Shown: in pieces, positions 7,901 to 16,367 of the stretch | How positions within the stretch are numbered: position 1 is the first letter of the stretch | Layout: the number at the start of each line of letters is the position of its first letter | Assembly: GCA_016207515.1 (NCBI GenBank) | Contig: JACQPN010000001.1 | Location: 41,953-105,952, forward strand | DNA: 64,000 nt | Direction: 5' to 3' | Source of the DNA: Euryarchaeota archaeon | GTDB taxonomy: Archaea > Thermoplasmatota > SW-10-69-26 > JACQPN01 | The notes under the pieces: generated by a model | The model's database searches: none | What the model was told of the DNA's origin: nothing | Seen by the model: the letters and a program-made list of their open reading frames with translations, nothing else | Made by a program: the position numbers and the translations under genes

Positions 7901-10900
7901 CTGAAGGAACCGCCGGCGCTGTTGTTGATCGACCAGGTGACGTCCGTGGCCGCGTTGAGTGTCACGTTGTTTCCGAGCTTGTCCTTGCCCGTGGCGTTGT
8001 AGGTGAGGCTCGTGGTCGCCCCGGCGGCGGTCACGTTGAGCGGCGTCTGGATGTAGATCACAGCCAGCGCCCCGGGCGTCAGCGTGAAATCCGCGTTCGC
8101 CTTGATGCTCGTGTTGAGCGTGTACGTGGCCGTCACCGTGTATCTTCCCGTGATGGTGGATGGCGCCAGGACGTTGGCGTTGAAAGAACCGCCGACGCTT
8201 CCCGTGGTGCCGTTGACGGCGATCTCCCACGTGGCGTTCGCGGTTGGAACACTCGCGTTGTTACCGAACGCATCCCTGCCCGTGACCTTGTAGGTGATTG
8301 TACGGCCATCGGTGGCTTGTTGGGAGAGGTTGCCGTTGTCGATGACGATCGCCACGATCGCGCCGGGTTGTATCGGGAACGTCCGGGAGCCGTTCGTCGA
8401 CGTGTTGGAATTGAGCGTGGCCGTCACCATGTAGAAGCCTGAGGCGGTTCCAGCGGCGAGAACGTTTCCGGAGAACGTCCCGCCTGCGGTGGGCGAGATC
8501 GACCATGAGACGTCCGTGGTGGCGTTCAAGGTGACTGCGTTGCCGAAGGCATCTGAGGCGTTGGCGTTCCAGGTGATGTTTCCTGACGCACCGGCCACAT
8601 GGAAGCCCGCTGATGGCACTGGGATGATGGAGTTGACCGGTCCGGTGTTCATTGTGAAGTTCACTGTGTCGCGGGCGGTCGTGAGGTTTCTGAGCGCGGC
8701 CGTCACGATGTAGCGCCCGGCCTTGGTGGACGGAGCCAGTACGTTTTGCGAAAAGTTCCCTGCGTCGCTGGCGGACACTGCCCAATCCACGTCTGTGGCC
8801 GAGTCGATGGTCACGTTGTTTCCGAACGCGTCCTTCGCCACCGCCGAATAGGTGACGTTCGAGGTCGCATTGGCGGATTGTGTGGTAGCGGAAGTCGTTA
8901 TCGTGAGTGACGCGGCGGAGCCTGGAAGTATCGTCAACGTGACGTTCGCGGTCCTTCCGGTCGTCGCGTTCGTGGCCGTTATCGTGTAGTTGCCGGCCAC
9001 ATTTGAGGGGGAGAAACTCGCTCCGATGAAGGTGCCGCCGGTCGATGGGCTGACGGTCCAAGTGAGGTCGTTCGTCGCGTTTATCTCAACGTCGTTTCCG
9101 AGTTGATCCGTTCCCGAGGCGTTGTAGAAGACGGCAGACGTGGAGCCCGCCGTCTGGGTCGTCGTCGAAGGCGTCGCCGTAAGGTTGTAGAGCGGTCCTC
9201 GAGAGACCGCGACCGTGGCGGTCCTCGCGTCGGAAAGGCCCGCCCTGTCCGTGACGGAGAGCGTCACCGTGTACGTTCCGTTTCTCGTGAATTGGTGGGT
9301 CGGGACCGCCGACGTGCTAGAGTTGCCGTCGCCGAAGTCCCACGACCTGCCGCTTACCGGTCCGCCGAAGGACGAGGAGATGTCGGTGAACGTGAATTGC
9401 GTGGACGTGTCGCCGGTCCTGTTCGTCGGGGCGATGCTGAACAGCGCGAAGGGCGGGGAGCCGATCGTCCTGTCGATGGCGAGCGAGTGCGTCGTCCCCA
9501 TCGCGACCGCGGTCACGTTGAGCAGGCCTGTGACGACAGTGTGTGACGACCGGCTGGTCGTCGACGTCGGGACTGCGAGTTGCCCGTTGGAGTTGGAACC
9601 CGATGCGTAGGCGTTGCCGTCGCCCGCAAGGACAAGCGAATGGCGTATTTCCCAAATGCCGCCGCCTAGGAGTGTCGCGTTCGAAAGCGCGGTGAGTGCG
9701 ACCGGGCTCGTCCTTTGCGTGGTGCTCCCGTCCCCGAGTCGGCCGTCATCGTTTCTGCCCCAAGCATAGATCGTGCCATTTGCGGCCAGGGCGTACGAAG
9801 AGTAGGCCCCGCCAGCCACTTGGACGATCTGTGAGATGCCTGCTACCTTCGCCGGAGTCGAGCGGTCCGTCGTCGTGCCGTCGCCGAGCTGACCGTAGTC
9901 GTTTGCGCCCCACGAATAGACCGTCCCGTTCGGCATGAGCGCCAGCGAGTGGTATCGGCCCGCCGAAAGCTGTACTGCGCCCGAGAACGTCGAAAGCCTC
10001 GTAGGGGAAGTGCTGTCCGTGGTGGTGCCGTTTCCGAACTGCCCGCGCGAGTTCCCGCCCCACGCCCAGATGTCACCGTTCGAATCGACGGCCAGTGAAT
10101 GGCTGTCGCCGACGGCGATGCGGACGGCGTTCGAGAGCCCCGTCGCCTGCGTGGCGTATGCGCGTCCGGACGTGGTTCCGTCTCCAAGCCGGCCGTCAGC
10201 GTTGTAGCCCCAACCGAAGACCGTTCCGTCGGATTTCAACGCCTGCGTGTGGCCGCCCCCGACTGCGATCTGCACGACCCCGGAAAGGTAGGTCGTGGCA
10301 TCGGTGCGCACTTCCACGGGTGTCGCCTGGTTGGTGTTCGTGTTCCCGTCCCCGACGCGCCCGTCGCTACCTTGCCCGCCCCATCCCCAAACGGTCCCGT
10401 TGGAAAGGAGCGCATGAGAAGTGAAGTCCTGCCCCCCGACTTCGACGGCGTTCGCCAGGCCCGTGGCCGTGACCGGGGAAGTGACGGTGCCGGCGATGCT
10501 TCCGTCGCCGAGACGGCCGTTGCCTGCGTTGCCCCATGTCCGTACGTTGTCGCCGACGGCTCGCACCGTGATGCAGCCATAGCAGAGGCCATCCCCCGCG
10601 GCGTTACCCGCCGTGACGGTCCTCGGGCCAGAGCGCGCGTTCTGGTCGACGCTGACGGTGATCGTGAGTTGGGTGGAGGAGCTCACGGTGACCGCCGTGA
10701 CGCTCACGTTCCCGCCCGAGACGTTCACGGTCGTTCCCGAGGTAAAATTCGCGCCCTTCACCGTCAAAGTCGTTCCCGTCGTTCCCGTGTTGAGGAAAGG
10801 CGGATAGATGAGGGACACGGTGGGCGGCGCCGTCAACGCGAAGGTGCCGCTCGTGACGTTCGTCCCGGTCGCGTTTGGAAGCGTCGCGTTGGCTATGAAC

Positions 10901-13900
10901 GTGTACGAGTTTGATGCGTCTCCCGTGATCGTGAGGCCCGAAAACGTCGCGACGCCGCGTACGGCGGACGCGGTGGCCGTTCCGGAGAGTGTCGCCGTCT
11001 TTCCTGCGGGGACGCCAAGCGCTACCGTGATGATCCCGGTGAACGTGTCGGCGACGTTGCCGTAGGCGTCCTTCGCTTTCACCACTACGTCTGAAATGGT
11101 CACACCGGTCTTTTCGGAGGTCGGGGACCTCGTGAAGCTCAAGGACGAGATGACCCCGAGCGTCGTGTCGATGGTGAGGTTCGCCGATGAGTTCCTGGTG
11201 TTGCCCGCGTTGTCCGTGAGATTCGCGGTGATGTTGTGGAGACCAGCGCCCGTGATGTCGGCGCTCGCGCAGTTGATCGTCGTCCCGTTGTCCTTGCAGA
11301 CGAGGCTTAAGACACCCGAGGTGGCGTCCGTCGCCGAGATCACCGAGGTGAAGTTCGCCGATCGGCAGGTGGTGACGAGCGGTTGGTCGAGACAGGTCAG
11401 ATTGATGGACGGCAAGGTCGTGGTACGATCGACTTTTACCCTGATGGTCCGGGCGGTCTCGTTGTTTCCCACTTCGTCCGTCGCGTAGTAAGTCACGTTG
11501 TGGTCGCCGTCTGACGACAGGGTGGCATTCGCTCCCGATTGGACCGCGCCGCCGTCCACCTGAAAATGGGACACGATGGTGCAGTTCGACGCGACGCTGA
11601 AAGTCAGGTTGACGGCCGACGTGTTCCATCCGTTGGAGCCGGCCGTGCCGGTGGCGTTCGCGCTAGTCACGGGAGGGCCCGTGCAGGCAGGCGCCATTGT
11701 GATCTTCGTGATGAAAACGTCCCCTCCACTGTAGTAATAGTACGTCGAGCTCGCGTCCTTTACCAACGTCTGTTGGAAGGCGTTTGACGTGACCGGAAAG
11801 TCTTCCGACGACGTGGACCCTAGCACGTAAATGTTGCCGCTGGAGTCGACGGAGAGACCAGTGGCGTAGTCAGACTGGTTTCCCCCGAGGAACGTCGAGA
11901 AGCTCAAACCGGTCCCGGTCGCGTTCATGACGGTGACGAAACTGTCTTGGCTCGGCCAGTCAGGAGAATCCGTCGGAGTCCTCCCGCGCGCGCTTTGCAA
12001 GGTGCGGGCCGTGGTCGGGAAATTGTCGGATCCAGTTTGACCTGTCACGTATGCGGTCCCGGTGGAATCCACGAAGAGACCATTGGCGTATTCCGTCTTG
12101 TTCCCCCCTAGGTACGTGGAGTAGATGAGAGAGGTCCCTGTGGAGGAGACCTTCGTGACGAAGGCGTCCCCCGTCGGGTAGGATTCGGTCGTGTTCTTTG
12201 CGCGGGCGCGTTGGAATGCGTTGGCCGTCACCGGGAAATCGTCGGACGTGGTCGTGCCCGCGATGTAGATGTTACCGTTGGCGTCCACACTCATCTTTCC
12301 GGCGTAGTCGTGTCCCTTACCCCCGAGAAACGTGGAAAACGTGAGAGCGGTACCGGCGGAATTCAGTTTCGTCACGAAGGCGTCCTGGACCAGACAGCAG
12401 GCGTTTTCGCTGCTCGCTTTCGACCTGGTGGTCTGGAATGCGCCGGCGGTCGTGGGGAAGTTGTCCGACGACGTCGACCCCGATAGGTACGTGTTGCCGA
12501 CCGAATCCACGAACGCAGCTGACGGATAATCGTAGCCGTCGCCGCCGATGAACGTTGAGTAGGTGAGGCTTGTGCCGAGGGAGTTGAACTTGGCCGCGAA
12601 GACGTCGGCGCTGTAGTAGGAGTTCGAGTTCCGGGTGAGGGTTCTCTGGAACGCGTTCGAGGTCACCGGGAAATCGCTCGAGGTGGTGGAACCTTGGACG
12701 TACACGTTTCCGCTCGAATCCACGCTCATGGCGTGGGGATACTCGGAGTCGACTCCACCGAGGAGCGTGGAGAATGTCAGGGCCGTTCCCCCGGGATTCA
12801 CTTGCGCGACGAAAACGTCCGCAGGCGGATAGTAGGAATTTTCGGTGGATGACTTGGCACGCGTTCTTTGGAATGCGTTGGAACTCACGGGGAAATCGTC
12901 GGACGACGTGGACCCCGTTATGTAGGCGGCGCCGTTGGAGGCGACCACGAGAGCGGATGCGTATTCACCGCCCTTACCGCCAAGGTAAGTCGAATAAGCG
13001 AGGTTCGTCCCAGTGGGGTTGATCTTCATCAGGAATGCATCCGATCCCGGGCAACAGGATGATTCGGAGGCGGGCTTGGAACGCGAACTCTGCAGTGCGT
13101 TGGCCGTGACCGGGAAGTCGTCGGATGTCGTGTAGCCTGCCAAGTAGGCGTTGCCACCCGTATCCACCGTTATCCCGTGCGCGTATTCCTGGTCCGATCC
13201 GCCCACGTAGGTGGCGTAGACGATGGATGTCCCAGACGGGTTGAGTTTGGCCACGAAAACGTCGGTCTTAGGCCACTGCTCGTTCGATGCCTTGTTACGC
13301 GTCCGGCGGAGGGCGTTAGGAGTGGTCGGGAAACTGTCGTCGGATGTCGTGCTGCCCACGACGTAGACGTTGCCAGAGGAATCCACAAAGAGGGAATGCG
13401 CGTATTCGAAGCCCTGGCCCCCTAGGTACGTGGCGTATTCGAGCCGAGGATCGATGACGAGGTCGCGCGCAGCGTCGTAGGGCGCGACCGAAAACCCTAT
13501 GGTGCCATCCCACGACTTCTCGAACCGTCCGGCCACGTCTTGGTGCTCTCCCATTGCGCCCGTTTGGTAGAGCGATGGAGGGGCGTGGCGCAGGATGTCG
13601 CCGTCAGTCCCATGGAGCAGGAGATCTCCGGTGGCGGCCAGTTCCACCGTGGCTCCGGTGAATGCCATCTTGATGAGCGATGGGTCGGCGCCCGGGTGCA
13701 CCATGAAATCGTACTCTAGCGCCGTTCCGCCAGGCGGATAGAAGATCAGGTCGATCCCCGGATACAGGTCGCCGTAGCTGACACTTGAAAAGTGGCGAGC
13801 GCCTGAGACCCATTCCGATTCGTCGCTGCCGCGGAAATAGCTGCTGACGCCTTCCACGGGGCCGACGCCCGTGGGCGTGGTGTGGGGTCTTGAGCCCGGA

Positions 13901-14310
13901 AATTCCATGCGCATGGCGCTTCGGCCAGAGACCCACGTTACCGCGTCGGTCTCAAAGGCCAACATCGAGTCGCTTGAGCGTGCTGCATAGAGAACGTTGG
14001 CGTCGAATTGGCCGCGGTTTTCCTCGATGTGGATGGGGATCGGGGGCGCCGTCGGGGCCGTTACCTTTGGTGCCGGTCGACCGGACGCTCCGTCCAAAGC
14101 GGCGGTTCCAGTGATTGAAAGGAGGGGCTCGCCGGTCGCGGTAGGTGGCACGGTCGACGGCAAGGTCCACGAAGCGGACTCGTCGGTCTGCGGCGTGGGA
14201 AGAATGAGGCCTCCTGGCACCACGAGAATGACCACGAGGAACGTCGCGATCACCTTGGGGTTCCGGATCGTTCGTAGCCAGTACTTCCATGACCCTGTAT
14301 CTTGCGCCAT
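4909..14310 (-). CDS. Giant mosaic cell-surface protein (SBBP, RCC1, PKD, Ig-like repeats)
   Basis: 3133 residues. In order: cytoplasmic start and membrane segment (about 20-37); a globular domain of the kind that precedes SBBP repeats (about 80-285, opening IEENRGQFDANVLYAAR); eight SBBP beta-propeller repeats (about 289-870), each with a core like STYLGGKGGEYA..VDSSGNVYVTGST; two or three Ig-like domains and a TIG/IPT domain (about 875-1245); seven RCC1 blades (about 1255-1615; VWGWGGQGSDGRVGDG and similar), enough for one closed propeller; a PKD domain (about 1625-1705, SWDFGDGNSST); roughly 15 Ig-like repeats of about 88 residues (about 1710-3050) with consensus TATDAFGN..DVTWS..GGSF..NVL.P...AG.YTVTATL; and a C-terminal membrane helix followed by RRRRKKEEDR. 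Dense N-x-S/T sequons suggest N-glycosylation. It is likely a long adhesive or S-layer-associated stalk. No protease or ligand-binding motif identifies a target. Confidence 0.92.
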   Translation of the reverse strand: MAQDTGSWKYWLRTIRNPKVIATFLVVILVVPGGLILPTPQTDESASWTLPSTVPPTATGEPLLSITGTAALDGASGRPAPKVTAPTAPPIPIHIEENRGQFDANVLYAARSSDSMLAFETDAVTWVSGRSAMRMEFPGSRPHTTPTGVGPVEGVSSYFRGSDESEWVSGARHFSSVSYGDLYPGIDLIFYPPGGTALEYDFMVHPGADPSLIKMAFTGATVELAATGDLLLHGTDGDILRHAPPSLYQTGAMGEHQDVAGRFEKSWDGTIGFSVAPYDAARDLVIDPRLEYATYLGGQGFEYAHSLFVDSSGNVYVVGSTTSDDSFPTTPNALRRTRNKASNEQWPKTDVFVAKLNPSGTSIVYATYVGGSDQEYAHGITVDTGGNAYLAGYTTSDDFPVTANALQSSRSKPASESSCCPGSDAFLMKINPTGTNLAYSTYLGGKGGEYASALVVASNGAAYITGSTSSDDFPVSSNAFQRTRAKSSTENSYYPPADVFVAQVNPGGTALTFSTLLGGVDSEYPHAMSVDSSGNVYVQGSTTSSDFPVTSNAFQRTLTRNSNSYYSADVFAAKFNSLGTSLTYSTFIGGDGYDYPSAAFVDSVGNTYLSGSTSSDNFPTTAGAFQTTRSKASSENACCLVQDAFVTKLNSAGTALTFSTFLGGKGHDYAGKMSVDANGNIYIAGTTTSDDFPVTANAFQRARAKNTTESYPTGDAFVTKVSSTGTSLIYSTYLGGNKTEYANGLFVDSTGTAYVTGQTGSDNFPTTARTLQSARGRTPTDSPDWPSQDSFVTVMNATGTGLSFSTFLGGNQSDYATGLSVDSSGNIYVLGSTSSEDFPVTSNAFQQTLVKDASSTYYYYSGGDVFITKITMAPACTGPPVTSANATGTAGSNGWNTSAVNLTFSVASNCTIVSHFQVDGGAVQSGANATLSSDGDHNVTYYATDEVGNNETARTIRVKVDRTTTLPSINLTCLDQPLVTTCRSANFTSVISATDATSGVLSLVCKDNGTTINCASADITGAGLHNITANLTDNAGNTRNSSANLTIDTTLGVISSLSFTRSPTSEKTGVTISDVVVKAKDAYGNVADTFTGIITVALGVPAGKTATLSGTATASAVRGVATFSGLTITGDASNSYTFIANATLPNATGTNVTSGTFALTAPPTVSLIYPPFLNTGTTGTTLTVKGANFTSGTTVNVSGGNVSVTAVTVSSSTQLTITVSVDQNARSGPRTVTAGNAAGDGLCYGCITVRAVGDNVRTWGNAGNGRLGDGSIAGTVTSPVTATGLANAVEVGGQDFTSHALLSNGTVWGWGGQGSDGRVGDGNTNTNQATPVEVRTDATTYLSGVVQIAVGGGHTQALKSDGTVFGWGYNADGRLGDGTTSGRAYATQATGLSNAVRIAVGDSHSLAVDSNGDIWAWGGNSRGQFGNGTTTDSTSPTRLSTFSGAVQLSAGRYHSLALMPNGTVYSWGANDYGQLGDGTTTDRSTPAKVAGISQIVQVAGGAYSSYALAANGTIYAWGRNDDGRLGDGSTTQRTSPVALTALSNATLLGGGIWEIRHSLVLAGDGNAYASGSNSNGQLAVPTSTTSRSSHTVVTGLLNVTAVAMGTTHSLAIDRTIGSPPFALFSIAPTNRTGDTSTQFTFTDISSSFGGPVSGRSWDFGDGNSSTSAVPTHQFTRNGTYTVTLSVTDRAGLSDARTATVAVSRGPLYNLTATPSTTTQTAGSTSAVFYNASGTDQLGNDVEINATNDLTWTVSPSTGGTFIGASFSPSNVAGNYTITATNATTGRTANVTLTILPGSAASLTITTSATTQSANATSNVTYSAVAKDAFGNNVTIDSATDVDWAVSASDAGNFSQNVLAPSTKAGRYIVTAALRNLTTARDTVNFTMNTGPVNSIIPVPSAGFHVAGASGNITWNANASDAFGNAVTLNATTDVSWSISPTAGGTFSGNVLAAGTASGFYMVTATLNSNTSTNGSRTFPIQPGAIVAIVIDNGNLSQQATDGRTITYKVTGRDAFGNNASVPTANATWEIAVNGTTGSVGGSFNANVLAPSTITGRYTVTATYTLNTSIKANADFTLTPGALAVIYIQTPLNVTAAGATTSLTYNATGKDKLGNNVTLNAATDVTWSINNSAGGSFSTNVLNPGTIAGLYKTSASNGSVPEPAEAFLQIVAATPLRISITNGNITQTAGNTSIVTYMANVTDAFGNNIPLSSAKNVTWTVNASTGGSFAANDFAPTNTAGNYTIRASLDSDSNISATVRFDIGPAGPDKIVVTTGNRIQTAGNTSSITYGVSATDSFGNAVALDAANDVTWSISPSSGGTMGLNVLSPTNTSGRYNVTATLKSDASKNNSVGFKIRPASIVTLTVAGGNASALAGSTNVSLAVNATDRFGNRVEIDSATEVSWAVSPRAGGFFSNNLLVAGPVSGNYTVTATLLANTSVTASTNMTIRPSDPFYLKITNGPVTQRAGQTSQVTYNVTATDSRLNPVPMDSTTDVTWSLDSIRAGSFSSNVLNPSNAAGLYTVRVHLSSNSSRNASASLQIRPAAPNSFFIVNARTTESADNVTSLDYEATSTDAFGNPIQLDMAKDILWTLDSAAGGSFTRNTFNPTQAAGTYTITATLASDLSKNSTAVFVMAPGPLYKIAFTSAPGAINAGSTGSFVAVPRDAFGNDRTDALTWSTSGGTVVPSNSTAATFDPRGAAGAYAITVTTTGGVRNVTNVTVNPLGIEHLHIGCVDTVEAGNATVCGIVATHDIHHNKIGDPSLAWSSPSGRFSQANGGVTLFTPPATVGTYLITATGAGKTASAQVRVVSGPLSDFKLSCPANATAGVTASCTVRGASDAYGNVVTIAAVTWDAPGSTPDLQALDAGFVWTSPGTKAVTASAGGVSTTATVTVSPGPVASLVILNGALLLTAGNATPIPYATVAKDAFGNEVPLAASAIQWGVSDGAGNFTGAILQPGTKAGNYTITARLAQASGAVGATVRVQILPSSLARLVVDAPETVEANTTVTVNLTGFDEFGNEVKLAETSVTFQANPTMGAQTVPVAVGNLTLPATWTVVAPGTISRAGLSGGAEKSAGAGQDVAGSSALGGNVTGEAPTERGGLPWTVYGAIALGLLTALLVIVAWRRRRKKEEDR
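5150..9180 (-). repeat. About 15 tandem Ig-like repeats (protein level)
   Basis: Diverged tandem units of about 264 bases within the giant gene. The recurring protein signature is a Gly-Asn after DAF or DSF, then DVTWS about 15 residues later, then AG-Y-T-VTATL. The copies differ at many positions, so the array is old, not a recent expansion. Confidence 0.8.
11690..13446 (-). repeat. Eight tandem SBBP repeats (protein level)
   Basis: Units of about 72 codons with the alternating cores TYLGG..EYA, VDSSGN.Y..GST and a spacer rich in N-A-F-Q-R-T. They encode one or more beta-propellers in the N-terminal third of the giant protein. Confidence 0.8.
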
Positions 14311-14689
14311 ACTTCCGTTCTCCGTCCGCCGAGGCCCGTTTGCCCGTCAAGAATTTCGGCCGTGGCGCGTTCTTCGCGCTGCCGGTCGGCACGCCCCGCA
14401 TCAGGTTTTCGCCGGACAGGTCCGGGGAAAACATCATTTAGTATGAGGATTGCGCAGAATTATGGGGGAATTCGCCCCGAAAGAGGGAACAACCCCCTGC
14501 AAGTCCCTTTACCGTGGGAGTTTCACGCGAGCGGAACTTGCACGCTCGTTCTCGCCACAGGCGCGCCCCGTGGCCCGCCGTTCACGTATTCGGCGTTTGC
14601 CGTGCGAGAATGATCTGTCGGGCGTTAGCGAGTCTCGTGTTGTCTTACTCGTGGCCTACGATGGCACCGCGGAAGAAGCATTCGAGCGC
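14311..14689. other. Intergenic region without recognisable gene
   Basis: About 380 bases upstream of the giant surface gene and downstream of the membrane winged-helix gene. An AT-rich patch (14349-14359) could be the TATA box of the giant gene; another (about 14430-14450) is unassigned. Small reading frames here have no family resemblance. Confidence 0.5.
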
Positions 14690-16198
14690 CTACGGTCCCG
14701 GCCGGCCAAGATGGCTTTCCCCCGCAATCCTTTCTGCCAACTTCTCACCTAGGGGGGTAAGCCGATAGTAGACCCAGACGCCCGCAAATCCGGGAATCGC
14801 GCCACGGAACTGGCGCAGGATCTCTGGCCGCGATCTGGACTCCGTCCTCCACCCGGGCATGTACGCATCGAGCCGCGCTTCAGCGCCCTCGGTGAGTTCG
14901 GCAACGATTGTCGAAATGCGGGGCGCTCCGATCCCGGTCCGTTCCGATATGGCCCTCTGCATGAGGCGGTCTTCGCCGGTCTTTTCGACGCCTTCGGGAA
15001 CGCTTGAGCCTCGGATGGCAAGGATCAACATTTGCCATTGCGGGCGGCGTTGTGCTTCTCCTCCCGAATCGATGCGGGCCGGCCCCGCGGGCGCCGCGGC
15101 CTGGCCCGGAGGAGCTTGGGATTCGGACGGCGCTGGGCTATCACTGCCCACAGGGTGCGAAGCGTCGGCGGCGGCTGGTGCGCCGAGGGGATGCACGGCG
15201 TCGTATGCCGCGAAGACGACCGCAGCCACCGCGAGCCCGAGGCCATAGCCCGCCGCATCGCCGACCCCGGGTGGAAGCGTCGCGGGCGCATGGGGCGGCA
15301 CGAGGGTCAGTGGACCCGCAACGAGAGCGGCGGCTAATCCAGCGCCGCCGGAGACAAAGCTCCTGAACGCCACGGGACGAAGCGATGATGGGGAAAGTCC
15401 GGCGAGCGTCACCACCGGCCTCACGAGAGCGAGCGTCACAAGGTTCAGCACGACCGTGGCGCCGTACCAGAACGGCTCGCCTGCGGGAAGGGTGCTCCGC
15501 ACGCTGTCCTCCAGTAGCGCCATCTCGGGTCCTATGAGGAGGATCACGATGGATATCACGGCCGTGGGACCGCCGGACCCGGTCAGCAGCCGCCATGAGG
15601 CCGCCACGCTGACTAGCATCAAGGCCAGCAGGCCCAGCCCATTTGCGAGCACGACCCCCTGGGTAGGGAGGCCTTGATCGACGAACTGCAGGGAGCCCGC
15701 GGTTCCCCAATAGAGGGCCCGGGCAAGAAAGCCAAGGCAGACCCAACGCTCCCACGGTTTTCCACGGGCGAGGACCCAGCACGACAGGCCTAGGGCGCCG
15801 TAGAACGGCACCGAGCGGACGTAGTGCTCGTTATCCGCCATGAAGCGGTGGAAAGGGAATTCGGCAAAGGCAAGAACTGCGCCAAGCCCCATCATGAGGT
15901 ACGCCCCTTTGCGCGCGAGAGCCCCCCCTTGGCGGGCCAGGACAAAGGCGATGAGGAGTGCCCCGGTGGGCGCGTCAAACGCCCGGAAAAGTTGGGTAAC
16001 GAACCCCTCGTCCGAGTGGAGCCAGATCGCGTAGTCACGGGGGAGGCCAAGGACCGCGGTGACGCCGGCGTTCAGAAGAAACAGGACGCCTAGAATCCGG
16101 AGCGCGAGGCGTGGCTCTTGGGCACTCCGAAAAAGCACGAGGGCCGTGGCCAATTGGCCGATCACGAGGACATAGGGGAATATCGTGGATGCGTCCAA
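14690..16198 (-). CDS. Polytopic membrane protein with C-terminal winged-helix domain
   Basis: 502 residues. The first 350 or so hold about ten hydrophobic segments. A Pro/Ala/Ser-rich linker (about 350-390) leads to a soluble C-terminal domain with an HTH-like segment (AISERTGIGAPRISTIVAEL) and an end typical of winged-helix proteins (YYRLTPLGEKLAERI). This looks like a one-component, membrane-bound regulator in which the membrane part would sense and the winged helix bind DNA or a partner. The gene is divergent from the MoxR operon, which makes that operon or the adjacent giant surface gene a possible target. The fold call is from sequence pattern, the role is inference. Confidence 0.65.
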   Translation of the reverse strand: MDASTIFPYVLVIGQLATALVLFRSAQEPRLALRILGVLFLLNAGVTAVLGLPRDYAIWLHSDEGFVTQLFRAFDAPTGALLIAFVLARQGGALARKGAYLMMGLGAVLAFAEFPFHRFMADNEHYVRSVPFYGALGLSCWVLARGKPWERWVCLGFLARALYWGTAGSLQFVDQGLPTQGVVLANGLGLLALMLVSVAASWRLLTGSGGPTAVISIVILLIGPEMALLEDSVRSTLPAGEPFWYGATVVLNLVTLALVRPVVTLAGLSPSSLRPVAFRSFVSGGAGLAAALVAGPLTLVPPHAPATLPPGVGDAAGYGLGLAVAAVVFAAYDAVHPLGAPAAADASHPVGSDSPAPSESQAPPGQAAAPAGPARIDSGGEAQRRPQWQMLILAIRGSSVPEGVEKTGEDRLMQRAISERTGIGAPRISTIVAELTEGAEARLDAYMPGWRTESRSRPEILRQFRGAIPGFAGVWVYYRLTPLGEKLAERIAGESHLGRPGP

Positions 16199-16367
16199 AG
16201 GCAGTCAATGCGCGATACGGCGTCAGCACATGAAGTCTTCTCCCATGGGCCGTAGACGTCGGGCTTTCGCCGTCGCGCCCCTTCCTTTGCCGTCTCCTTA
16301 TTACAACGACCTATCCAATCTCCTTTTTATACCCCCAGGGTAACTTGTGATGGAGTGATGGCTGACG

